From: Nitriliruptoraceae bacterium
GTDB lineage: Bacteria > Actinomycetota > Nitriliruptoria > Nitriliruptorales > Nitriliruptoraceae
DNA length: 12,457 nucleotides
Direction: 5' to 3'
Assembly: GCA_007131525.1 (NCBI GenBank)
Contig: SLQK01000199.1
Coordinates: forward strand, 1-12,457
Numbering within the stretch: the stretch's first letter is position 1; every line of letters begins with the position of its first letter. The translations under genes and the position numbers were made by a program. This document shows, one piece after another, positions 6,549 to 12,457 of the stretch. Under the pieces are notes generated by a model, which did no database searches, was not told the origin of the DNA, and saw nothing but the letters and a program-made list of their open reading frames with translations.

Positions 6549-7388
6549 TCAGACCTCGGCGGGCGGGCCTCCGTCGGGGTGCTGGACCATGGGCGCCCCG
6601 TCGACCCTCACCACCGACGGCTCGATCCGGCGCAGGTCGACGGCCCCGGACCGGGCAGCCCGCAGCACGCTCGCGGCGTCGCTGTGGGTGGCCAACTGCT
6701 CGAGGGTGCGGCGTGTGGGGTAGATGACGTGGAGGTGACCCTCGGCGTGGGCAGCGAGCGCAGCAGCGGGTGGGATCCACCGCATGGAGGTCGTCTCGAC
6801 CGCGTCGTGGGTGGCCGCCTGCCCGGTTGGCATGCCCGCCACCAGGAACCGGGTGTCGTAGCGGCGGGGCAACCCCTTCGGCGTCACCCACCAGGACCAC
6901 ATCGCCAGCGCATCGAGGTCGAGGACCAGCTCGTGTCGCGCGAGCCACTCCCGCCAGTCGTAGGCCCCGTCACGGGCCGCCATGCGCACACGCGTGCGCT
7001 CCAGGTCGGCGGGCAGCGATGGAGCGTCGTGCTCAGCTCCGACCTGCCGGGCCAGCAGCACCCCCGCCTCCTCGAAGGTCTCCCGGACCGCGGCGACCAG
7101 CATCGCGACCGCAGCCGCCGCGCCGTCGACCCCCAGCCGTTCAGCCCAGCCGTGCGGATCGGTGCAGCGCACACGCCTCGGGTCCAGCGCAGCGTCGGTC
7201 GGATCGAGCTTGCCACCCGGGAAGACCAGCGCCCCTGGCGCGAAGGCACTCGCCCCGTGCCGCTCCAGCAGCAGGACCTCCAAGCGCGCACCGCCGGCAT
7301 CGACGTGCGGGGCATCCCGCACCAGGATCACCGTGACGGCGTCCTCGGCGGTGACGATCCCGGGATGGCCCTCGGCGCCGGCGGTCAC
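6549..7388 (-). CDS. NUDIX hydrolase, NUDT19-like with interrupted Nudix box
   Basis: A 279-residue cytoplasmic hydrolase, expected to cleave a nucleoside diphosphate linked to another moiety. The fold opens with TVILVRD and VLLLERHG, then FPGGKLDP (G58, G59) and the helix VRETFEEAGVLL with the metal-binding REx2EE core (R102, E103, E106, E107). About 42 residues separate GG from RE, whereas the classical G-x5-E-x7-REUxEExGU box has far fewer. This insertion is typical of NUDT19-type enzymes, some of which hydrolyse CoA or acyl-CoA; that substrate is inference. The start is GTG at 7388, overlapping the RidA-family stop as GTGA. It is the last gene of a three-gene operon whose order (small DUF4177 gene, RidA, NUDIX) resembles the block near arsA/whiB genes in other actinobacteria. 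An apparent reading past the stop toward serS is not coding. Confidence 0.88.
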   Translation of the reverse strand: MTAGAEGHPGIVTAEDAVTVILVRDAPHVDAGGARLEVLLLERHGASAFAPGALVFPGGKLDPTDAALDPRRVRCTDPHGWAERLGVDGAAAAVAMLVAAVRETFEEAGVLLARQVGAEHDAPSLPADLERTRVRMAARDGAYDWREWLARHELVLDLDALAMWSWWVTPKGLPRRYDTRFLVAGMPTGQAATHDAVETTSMRWIPPAAALAAHAEGHLHVIYPTRRTLEQLATHSDAASVLRAARSGAVDLRRIEPSVVRVDGAPMVQHPDGGPPAEV

Positions 7389-7852
7389 TCCCCCACCCGT
7401 TCGAGGACGGCCTCCACCTCGACGGGGGCGCCCAGCGGCAGCGCCGGGACACCCACCGCCGACCGCGCGTGGACGCCACGATCACCCAGGACCTCACCGA
7501 GGAGCTGTGATGCACCGTTGGCGACCAGGTGCTGTTCCTCGAACCCCTCGGCCGAGGCGACGAAGACGACCACCTTGAGCACCCGGAAGGCCTCCAACGA
7601 CCCGCAGGCAGCGACCCCGACCGCCAGCAGGTTCAGCGCTGCGAGACGTGCCAGGGCAGCACCGTCGGCGGTGGCCAGCTCGGCTCCGAGCCGCCCCGTG
7701 CGCGGCAGTGCCCCCTCGACCAGCGGGAGCTGCCCGGCGGTGAACACCAGCTCCCCGCTGACCGACCAGGGCTGGTAGGCCGCGGCTGGGGCCGGGACCG
7801 CCGGGAGCGAGAGCCCGAGGGCTGCCAGGCGGTCCGCGCCGGTGGAGCTCAC
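7385..7852 (-). CDS. RidA/YjgF family protein
   Basis: A 155-residue protein of the RidA (YjgF/YER057c/UK114) family. Canonical members are trimers that hydrolyse reactive enamine/imine intermediates from PLP enzymes. Family landmarks are LVFTAGQLPLVEG (about 35-47), a helical middle (AALARLAALNLLA), VLKVVVFVAS (91-100) and the C-terminal R130-SAVGVPALPLGAPVEVE, where R130 corresponds to the catalytic Arg of active RidA proteins. It is longer than typical E. coli RidA because of an N-terminal extension (MSSTGADRLAALGLSLP), as in the actinobacterial Rv3678c-like group. The start is GTG 7852, which overlaps the stop of the small upstream gene as GTGA; a longer frame to 7909 only repeats that gene in another phase. 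Its 3' end overlaps the NUDIX start in the same way. Confidence 0.93.
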   Translation of the reverse strand: MSSTGADRLAALGLSLPAVPAPAAAYQPWSVSGELVFTAGQLPLVEGALPRTGRLGAELATADGAALARLAALNLLAVGVAACGSLEAFRVLKVVVFVASAEGFEEQHLVANGASQLLGEVLGDRGVHARSAVGVPALPLGAPVEVEAVLERVGE

Positions 7853-7989
7853 GAGCTCTTCGGCCGCTTGAAGTACGCGACGTTCTCCGCGACGGCGACC
7901 AGCTCCCACCCGTCGTCACCCCACTGGTTGAGGATCTGCTGCAACGCGTGGCTGATCAGCGGGGCGGTCGCGTACTCCCAGCGGGTCAC
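7849..7989 (-). CDS. Small DUF4177-type protein (46 aa)
   Basis: A short gene starting GTG 7989 and encoding VTRWEYATAPLISHALQQ, then ILNQWGDDGWELVAVAEN and VAYFKRPKSS. The W-E-Y start, the DDGWELV core and the aromatic-K-R-P end match the small DUF4177 protein found upstream of the RidA gene in mycobacteria (Rv3678A-like) and streptomycetes. Its function is unknown; the size suggests a small beta-sheet protein or binding partner. AGGAG (7996-8000) sits 6 bases before the start, and the stop codon overlaps the RidA-family start as GTGA. The synteny, ribosome-binding site and overlap together make it a real gene despite its length. It opens the three-gene operon. Confidence 0.9.
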   Translation of the reverse strand: MTRWEYATAPLISHALQQILNQWGDDGWELVAVAENVAYFKRPKSS

Positions 7990-8069
7990 GGTGGTCTCCT
8001 GGCGGTCGATGACGGCGAGCGGCAGCGCTCAGGACGAACGCGCCGGCGCTTGGTACCCGAGTGGCACCC

Positions 8070-8093
8070 GGTGATGCAACACCTGGCGTCACC
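8070..8093 (-). terminator. Weak hairpin at the whiB stop codon
   Basis: GGTGATGC (8070-8077) and GCGTCACC (8086-8093) are complementary with one wobble in plus-strand reading and one C-A mismatch in the minus-strand RNA, with an 8-base loop. It spans the whiB stop and could attenuate transcription before the DUF4177-RidA-NUDIX operon 100 bases further on. Evidence is weak. Confidence 0.3.
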
Positions 8094-8397
8094 CCGCCTG
8101 AGCGATCCGCCCCTCGCGTTCCAGCAGCGCGCGACGCTCCGCCTCGCCGAGCCCACCCCAGACCCCGTACAGCTCACCGTGGCGCAAGGCATGCTCCCGG
8201 CAGGCCATCAGGGCCGGACAGCGGGCACAGATCGCCTTCGCCGCCTCCTCGCGGAGCCCACGTTCGCGCTTGGGCTCGAACCCGTGGGGCCCGAAGAACA
8301 GTGCCCCCTCGGCGCCGCGACACAGCGCGTCCTGCTCCCACGCTTCGCCGACGTCGACCGTCTCGGTGACCAGGGCCAGTCGCGCGACCCCCACCAC
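8089..8397 (-). CDS. WhiB-family iron-sulphur transcription regulator (WhiB4/WblA-like by context)
   Basis: A 102-residue protein with the WhiB signature. Four cysteines (C26; C57-x2-C60-x5-C66) ligate a [4Fe-4S] cluster that responds to oxygen or nitric oxide in studied members. They are followed by the G-V-W-G-G turn (78-82) and a short basic helical tail (ERRALLEREGR) suited to DNA or sigma-factor contact. The start is uncertain: GTG 8397 has GAGAGG 8 bases upstream, while GTG 8418 has a strong GGGGGAGG (8422-8429) only 3 bases away. The frame is open to 8526 but the upstream part is not WhiB-like. Proximity to ArsA-type ATPase, RidA-family and NUDIX genes matches the whiB4/wblA locus of other actinobacteria, so a redox-linked role is plausible; exact orthology is inference. 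Confidence 0.9.
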   Translation of the reverse strand: MVGVARLALVTETVDVGEAWEQDALCRGAEGALFFGPHGFEPKRERGLREEAAKAICARCPALMACREHALRHGELYGVWGGLGEAERRALLEREGRIAQAG

Positions 8398-8472
8398 CTC
8401 GTTGTCCTCTCCCTGCACGTGCCTCCCCCTGCGACCGGACCCGGCTCCCGCGGGCCCGATGTCACAGCGGGA

Positions 8473-8478
8473 ACAGTA
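8473..8478 (-). promoter_or_regulatory. Candidate -10 element for the whiB gene
   Basis: The minus strand reads TACTGT, a TAnnnT match, about 75 bases before the preferred whiB start. The surrounding stretch is slightly AT-richer than its neighbours. No convincing -35 is present, so this remains a tentative call. Confidence 0.3.
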
Positions 8479-8598
8479 CGGTGTGTGCGGCGAACGCACC
8501 AGACCCCCGGCGCTCGCCCGTCGCAAGCGCTCGCTCTCTGTCAGCTAGCAGCAGGGTTCACCGGCTGCGGCGACCGGACGGCCCTGTCGGAGCGCAGC

Positions 8599-10011
8599 TC
8601 AGGCCCGGGGCTCGGCCGAGCTCGGGCCCGCGTCGCCGGCGACGCCGACCGCGCCGTCGGTCTGCGCGTCATCGGGCGCTCTCGCCCCAGGGGCGAAGGG
8701 CTCGACGAGCACGACCGCGCCATCGACCCCGTGGACGCGGACGGGGGTCCCGACCTTCGCTCGCCTGGTCTCACCGGTCCACCGCGCACGCCACAGGGCC
8801 CCGTCGATGTAGACGTGGCCCTCCGGGTTCAGCACCGAGCGGACGATGCCCGGTCGGCCGACCAGATCATCGACGGTGACCCCCTCGGGGCCCGCCTGGG
8901 CGCGCAGCAGGCTCGTCATGATGAAGACGAAGAAGACGAGGGCAGCGAGCGTCGTCGCGCCGATCAGCCACCACGGCAGGTCCAACGCCGGGGCGGCGTA
9001 GAAGTTGGCGGAGCCGACCACGAAGGCCGCGGTCGCCGCCAGCGTCACCGGGCCGAACCCGGCGATCGCGGTATCGACGGCGTACAGCAGCAAGCCGAGC
9101 ACGACCAGCGCAACCGCCCACCAGGTGACCGGCAGCACCGTCAGCCCGAAGATGCCGATCACCGTGGTGATGATCCCGGCCAGCCCGGCCACGCCGAACC
9201 CGGGCTGGAACACCTCGAACAGCAGCATGCCGAGACCGACGACCAGCAGCAGGTAGATGAAGGGTGCGGTGGTCGCTGCGTGCAGGAGCCGGCGGACCAG
9301 GCCGAGGGAGTGGAAGCGGACCTCCACCTCGGCGGGTCGGATCGTCAGCTGGGTGTCACCGACCATCACCCCGTCCAGCTCGACGAGGAGCGGCTCGAGC
9401 CCCTGGGCGGTCAGGGTCACCACGCCGGCGTCCACGAGGTCCTCGGCCGGCACCGCCTCGGTGAGCAGCCGGTCGGCGAACGCGGGGTCGGCACCCGCGG
9501 CGGTGAGGAAGGCCTGGGTCCTGGTGGCGATCGGGTAGTCGCCGTCGATGTCGGACAGGTCGGCCGGATCCAGGGGCCCGACCGACGCATCGACCGACAC
9601 CGCCCGGATGTCCGCGGCGAGCCACAGCAACCCCGCTGCGCCGACCGCCTCCGCGCCGGTGCCGAGCGGCCCGATCAGCGCCGCGATCGGCACCTCGGTG
9701 GCCTCCATCGTCCGGAGCAACCCGTCGAGGTCGGCGGACACCCCGCCACCGGAGGTGTACTGCAGGACCACCAGGTCCGATCCGTCCCGCTCCGCGATCT
9801 CGATGACGTCGCGGATCTGCGCCACGACCGGCGGGTCGATGAACCCGCCACGCAACGGCAGGATCTCGACCGACGTGACCGCCTCGCCACCGTCATCCTG
9901 CTCGGCCGCCGCGACCCCGTTCGCAGCCAGCACGACCGACGCCGCGAGGCACAGGGCCACCAGCACGGACAGCAGGGAGGGACGACGCGACGCCGCCGGT
10001 GAGCTCGACAT
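8599..10011 (-). CDS. NfeD family protein with N-terminal ClpP-class domain, catalytic serine not evident
   Basis: A 470-residue long-form NfeD protein. Residues 11-36 form a signal peptide or membrane anchor. A ClpP-class domain follows (about 45-240; SVEILPLRGGFIDP, VVLQYTSGGG). Membrane segments lie near 249-267, 271-293, 296-313, 318-336 and 347-368. A C-terminal OB-fold NfeD domain (about 378-440) is seen in DDLVGRPGIVRSVLNPEGHV, GALWRARW and GTPVRVHGVDG. In active relatives a Ser-Lys dyad lies in an A-A-S-A-G motif and a following helix; here the equivalent stretch reads GAEAVGAAG (119-127), with Gly near the Ser position, and the later helix ATRTQAFL has no Lys. The domain may therefore be catalytically inactive. 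Start ATG 10011 fits the signal peptide and a leaderless promoter; upstream in-frame sequence is Arg/Pro-rich and not coding. Long-form NfeD proteins often accompany a stomatin/SPFH partner, which is not in the window. Confidence 0.85.
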   Translation of the reverse strand: MSSSPAASRRPSLLSVLVALCLAASVVLAANGVAAAEQDDGGEAVTSVEILPLRGGFIDPPVVAQIRDVIEIAERDGSDLVVLQYTSGGGVSADLDGLLRTMEATEVPIAALIGPLGTGAEAVGAAGLLWLAADIRAVSVDASVGPLDPADLSDIDGDYPIATRTQAFLTAAGADPAFADRLLTEAVPAEDLVDAGVVTLTAQGLEPLLVELDGVMVGDTQLTIRPAEVEVRFHSLGLVRRLLHAATTAPFIYLLLVVGLGMLLFEVFQPGFGVAGLAGIITTVIGIFGLTVLPVTWWAVALVVLGLLLYAVDTAIAGFGPVTLAATAAFVVGSANFYAAPALDLPWWLIGATTLAALVFFVFIMTSLLRAQAGPEGVTVDDLVGRPGIVRSVLNPEGHVYIDGALWRARWTGETRRAKVGTPVRVHGVDGAVVLVEPFAPGARAPDDAQTDGAVGVAGDAGPSSAEPRA

Positions 10012-10018
10012 GACGGGC

Positions 10019-10024
10019 AGCGTA
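10019..10024 (-). promoter_or_regulatory. Candidate -10 element, leaderless start of the nfeD-like gene
   Basis: The minus strand reads TACGCT, then 7 bases (GCCCGTC), then the ATG at 10011. There is no Shine-Dalgarno sequence. Hexamer and spacing match those before serS. Confidence 0.5.
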
Positions 10025-10160
10025 CCGAGGCTGCCCCGACGCCCCGATGCTGACGCGAGCAGAGCCATCCGCAGCCCCGGCAAGGGGTCAGGCCGGCGGC
10101 GGGACGACCCGACGCGACGCACCGCGGGGCTCCCGGCCACGAACCCTCCCGCGTGACCGT

Positions 10161-10166
10161 TAGGCT
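10161..10166 (+). promoter_or_regulatory. Candidate -10 element for the ArsA-type operon
   Basis: TAGGCT matches TAnnnT in the 212-base divergent region between the nfeD-like and ArsA genes. It would give a leader of about 50 bases ending in the GGAGGAGGGG ribosome-binding site (10204-10213). No -35 match is seen. Confidence 0.35.
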
Positions 10167-10223
10167 CGACAGCGACCGGCGGACCGGGTCGACGTGAGCC
10201 GGTGGAGGAGGGGCACACCACCG

Positions 10224-11285
10224 ATGAGCGGCCAGGGACCTGCGCTCGCGGGATTCGACGGGCTCCTCGGACCGCACGTGACGATCGTCACCGGCAAGGG
10301 CGGGGTGGGCAAGACCACCGCTGCCGCGGCGCTGGCCCTGGCGGGGGTCGCCTCCGGTCGCCGGACGCTGCTCGTCGAGGTGGAGGGTCGACAGGGCTTC
10401 AGCCGGCTGTTCGGCACCCAACCCTGGGACTACGCGGAACGCGAGTTCCGACCGGGCCTGTGGGGCGCGGCCATCGACCCCGCCGAGTCGGTGTACGAGT
10501 ACCTGGAGCTGTTCTACGGGTTGAAGCGCGTCCAGTGGGTGATGGAACGCTCCAACGCCCTGGACTTCGTCACCACGGCGGCACCGGGGCTCCGGGACCT
10601 GCTGCTGGTGGGCAAGCTGTACGAGATCGAGGCGCGCCGCCGACCTGACGGCCGCCGCTCCTACGACCTCATCGTCCTCGACGCCCCGCCGACCGGCCGC
10701 ATCGTCCCCTTCCTCCAGGCACCCGAGGCGGTCACCGACATCGTCCGTGTCGGCCCCATCCGTCGCCAGGCGGGGCAGATCAAGGAGATGCTCACCGACC
10801 CCCGCCGCGTCCAGGCCGTCATCGTGACGCTGCTGGAGGAGATGCCGGTCCGCGAGACGACGGAGGGGATGGCCGCGCTGCACACCGCCGGCATCGCCAC
10901 CGGACCGATCCTCGCCAACCAGGTGACCCTGCCGCGCCTCGATGCCGACGCCTTCCGGCGGCTCGAGCAGGCCGGAGCCGAGGCGCTGCGGGCTCGCGCG
11001 GAGGAGCACGGCGCCCGGATGTCGGGTCGCACGAGCGAGCTGACGCTGGAGCTCGCCGCCGCCCACGTGGCCCGGCAGCAGCACCAGAGCGGCCTTCGGG
11101 CGCACCTGACCGCAACCGGCAGCCCGGTGCTCGGGCTGCCACTGCTGTCGGGCAGCACCTTCGGTGTCGACGATCTCGAGGTCCTGGCCGACGTGCTCGC
11201 CCTGCAGGTCGGCGAGGACGGCCCGCGAGCTCGTGAGCGCCTCGACCCCGCCGGGTACGCCGCGGTCGTTGGGGCCCGATCGTGA
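10224..11285 (+). CDS. ArsA/Get3-class ATPase, subunit with signature lysine
   Basis: A 353-residue P-loop ATPase of the SIMIBI class (ArsA/Get3/MinD group). The deviant Walker A is TGKGGVGKTT, with signature Lys25 and P-loop Lys30. The switch I segment that reads DPAHS in Get3/ArsA is replaced by VEVEGRQGFSRLFG (51-64). The switch II/Walker B-like segment is YDLIVLDAPPTGRIVPFL (147-164). It lacks the second ATPase half of E. coli ArsA, so it must act as a dimer. Start ATG 10224 follows GGAGGAGGGG by 10 bases; a GTG at 10194 is possible but its ribosome-binding site is poorer. The stop overlaps the next ArsA start (GTGA), so the two are coupled. No arsenic-resistance gene is near, and homologous pairs beside whiB4/wblA (Rv3679/Rv3680) are not arsenite pumps as far as is known; the cargo is unknown. 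Confidence 0.92.
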   Translation: MSGQGPALAGFDGLLGPHVTIVTGKGGVGKTTAAAALALAGVASGRRTLLVEVEGRQGFSRLFGTQPWDYAEREFRPGLWGAAIDPAESVYEYLELFYGLKRVQWVMERSNALDFVTTAAPGLRDLLLVGKLYEIEARRRPDGRRSYDLIVLDAPPTGRIVPFLQAPEAVTDIVRVGPIRRQAGQIKEMLTDPRRVQAVIVTLLEEMPVRETTEGMAALHTAGIATGPILANQVTLPRLDADAFRRLEQAGAEALRARAEEHGARMSGRTSELTLELAAAHVARQQHQSGLRAHLTATGSPVLGLPLLSGSTFGVDDLEVLADVLALQVGEDGPRARERLDPAGYAAVVGARS

Positions 11286-12457
11286 CCAGCCACCTCGACG
11301 ACGCGCGGCGCCGGAACCTGGCCGGCGCGGTCCGCGACGCCCACATCCTCGTGGCCACCGGCTCGGGCGGGGTCGGCAAGACGACCTCCGCCGCCGCGCT
11401 GGGGCTGGCCGCCGCCCAGCAGGGGCGCCGGGCGCTGGTGCTCACCATCGACCCGGCGCGCCGTCTCGCGCAGGCCATGGGCCTCGACGGACTGGGGGAT
11501 CAGCCCACCGAGGTCCCCCTGGATGCCGCACACCGAGGCGATGGCACGGGCGAGCTGTGGGCGATGATGCTGGACATGCAGACGACCTTCGATCGTCTGA
11601 TCCACCGGCACGCCTCGTCGCCGCAGGAGGCCGCGGCCATCACCTCGAACCGCATCTACCGCCAGCTGTCCTCGACGTTGTCGGGGACCCAGGAGTACAT
11701 GGCGATGGAGCGCCTCCACGAACTCCACGAGGAGGGGGAGTTCGATCTGCTCGTCATCGACACCCCACCGACCCGCTCCGCATTGGACTTCCTGGACGCG
11801 CCGAGGCGCATGACCTCCTTCCTCGAGGGTCGGTTGCTGAAGCTCCTGCTCAAGCCGGGCGTGGCCGCAGGTCGCGGCATCGGCAAGGTGGTCGGTGCCG
11901 GCGCCACCGCGTTCATGCGGGTGGCGGGCCGGGTCACGGGCATGGAGCTGCTCCAGGATCTCGCGGACTTCTTCCGCGACTTCGAGGGCATGTACGACGG
12001 GTTCAAGCAACGCGCCGAGGAGGTGCTCGCGCTGCTGCGCGACCCGTCCTCGCAGTTCGTGGTGGTCACCTCGGCCGAACCACCACCGCTGCGGGAGGCC
12101 CGCTTCTTCCTCGAGCGCCTCGAGCAGGAGGGGCTGCACGCGGCCGGCGTGGTGGTCAACCGCGTCCGCCCCGAGGTCCCCCGCGATCCGAGCGATGCCG
12201 GCCTCGAGCGGGCCGTCCAGCGCCTGGAGGCCACCGCCGGTGTGGTCTCCGACACCGACGAGCGACCACCAGCGGCCTGGTCGGACGAGCTGGCCACGGC
12301 CGGGGCCTTGCGCCTGCTCGGCGACGTCCGCAACCTGGCAGCCAGGCAACGTCGGGACGTGGCCGCCGGCCTGTTCGGCGTCGAGGTCCCCGCGCTCGTG
12401 GAGGTGCCGTTGCTGGGCGGCGACGTCCATGACCTGGAAGGTCTGGACGCGATCGCA
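11282..12457 (+). CDS. ArsA/Get3-class ATPase, partner subunit (3' end outside window)
   Basis: A 392-codon open frame runs from GTG 11282 to the window edge without a stop, so the C-terminus is missing. The P-loop is ATGSGGVGKTT: Lys33 is present but the signature Lys of K-G-G-x-x-G-K is Ser28. It retains switch I as TIDPARRLAQAMG (D57-P58-A59-R60) and switch II as FDLLVIDTPPTRSALDFL (154-171). The segment SNRIYRQLSSTLSGTQEYMA (122-141) is typical of actinobacterial ArsA pairs. A glycine-rich stretch at about 192-220 (KPGVAAGRGIGKVVGAG) may form the client-binding or membrane-facing part. It overlaps the preceding ArsA gene by 4 bases (GTGA). The two subunits have complementary motif losses, which suggests an asymmetric heterodimer. 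Substrate unknown; it is unlikely to be an arsenite pump on its own. Confidence 0.92.
   Translation, partial: MTSHLDDARRRNLAGAVRDAHILVATGSGGVGKTTSAAALGLAAAQQGRRALVLTIDPARRLAQAMGLDGLGDQPTEVPLDAAHRGDGTGELWAMMLDMQTTFDRLIHRHASSPQEAAAITSNRIYRQLSSTLSGTQEYMAMERLHELHEEGEFDLLVIDTPPTRSALDFLDAPRRMTSFLEGRLLKLLLKPGVAAGRGIGKVVGAGATAFMRVAGRVTGMELLQDLADFFRDFEGMYDGFKQRAEEVLALLRDPSSQFVVVTSAEPPPLREARFFLERLEQEGLHAAGVVVNRVRPEVPRDPSDAGLERAVQRLEATAGVVSDTDERPPAAWSDELATAGALRLLGDVRNLAARQRRDVAAGLFGVEVPALVEVPLLGGDVHDLEGLDAIA

Noticed and set aside
6217..6948. In-frame upstream extension of serS
   Set aside because: It crosses the NUDIX gene and the hairpin gap, and its translation is Arg/Pro-rich without SerRS similarity; the family N-terminus begins at 6216.
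8070..8093. Crp-type operator (GGTGA...TCACC)
   Set aside because: The half-sites are 14 bases apart instead of the 6 expected for a TGTGA-N6-TCACA site, and they overlap the whiB stop codon; a weak hairpin is the better reading.
10224..12457. Arsenite-efflux operon
   Set aside because: No arsB, arsC, arsD or arsR gene is present, and the two single-domain ATPases match the actinobacterial pair of unknown cargo instead.
1..12457. CRISPR array, insertion sequence, prophage or attachment site
   Set aside because: No regularly spaced repeats, transposase, integrase or duplicated tRNA end was seen on either strand.

Overview
The window is very GC-rich, uses many GTG starts, and its gene content (WhiB iron-sulphur regulator, paired ArsA-type ATPases, YihY/BrkB protein, class II SerRS, no CCA encoded in the tRNAs) points to an actinobacterium. 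Gene order around WhiB, RidA, NUDIX and ArsA resembles the rv3672-rv3682 / SCO3571-SCO3580 region of mycobacteria and streptomycetes. The join to serS and the tRNA-Ser genes suggests a more distant lineage (for example a Nitriliruptoria- or Acidimicrobiia-like group), but the class cannot be fixed from the sequence alone.

Layout. 1-231 (minus): a terminator hairpin, a degenerate Arg-type tRNA with anticodon ACC, and tRNA-Ser(GCT). 321-1295 (plus): a YihY/BrkB family membrane protein. 1261-4715 (minus): two coupled sensor-kinase paralogues; the upstream one lacks every catalytic motif and the downstream one is canonical. 4793-4881 (minus): tRNA-Ser(TGA), just downstream of serS (4954-6216, minus). 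6217-6548: a gene-free gap with several GC-rich inverted repeats. 6549-7989 (minus): a GTGA-overlapped three-gene operon encoding a 46-residue DUF4177-type protein, a RidA-family protein and a NUDT19-like NUDIX hydrolase. 8089-8397 (minus): a WhiB regulator. 8599-10011 (minus): a long NfeD/ClpP-class membrane protein. 10224 to the window end (plus): two overlapping ArsA/Get3-class ATPase genes, the second cut by the window edge.

Themes. Two overlapping gene pairs each combine unlike partners: a canonical kinase with a motif-less pseudokinase, and two ArsA subunits, one with the signature P-loop lysine but no DPA switch and one with the reverse. Both look like obligate heteromers, which is inference. 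Three genes (yihY-like, serS, nfeD) have a TAnnnT hexamer 6-7 bases before the start codon and no ribosome-binding site, which suggests leaderless transcription; the other first genes have Shine-Dalgarno-like sequences. I found no CRISPR array, insertion sequence, phage gene or obvious defence system. The window reads as a chromosomal housekeeping and redox/stress-regulation region.
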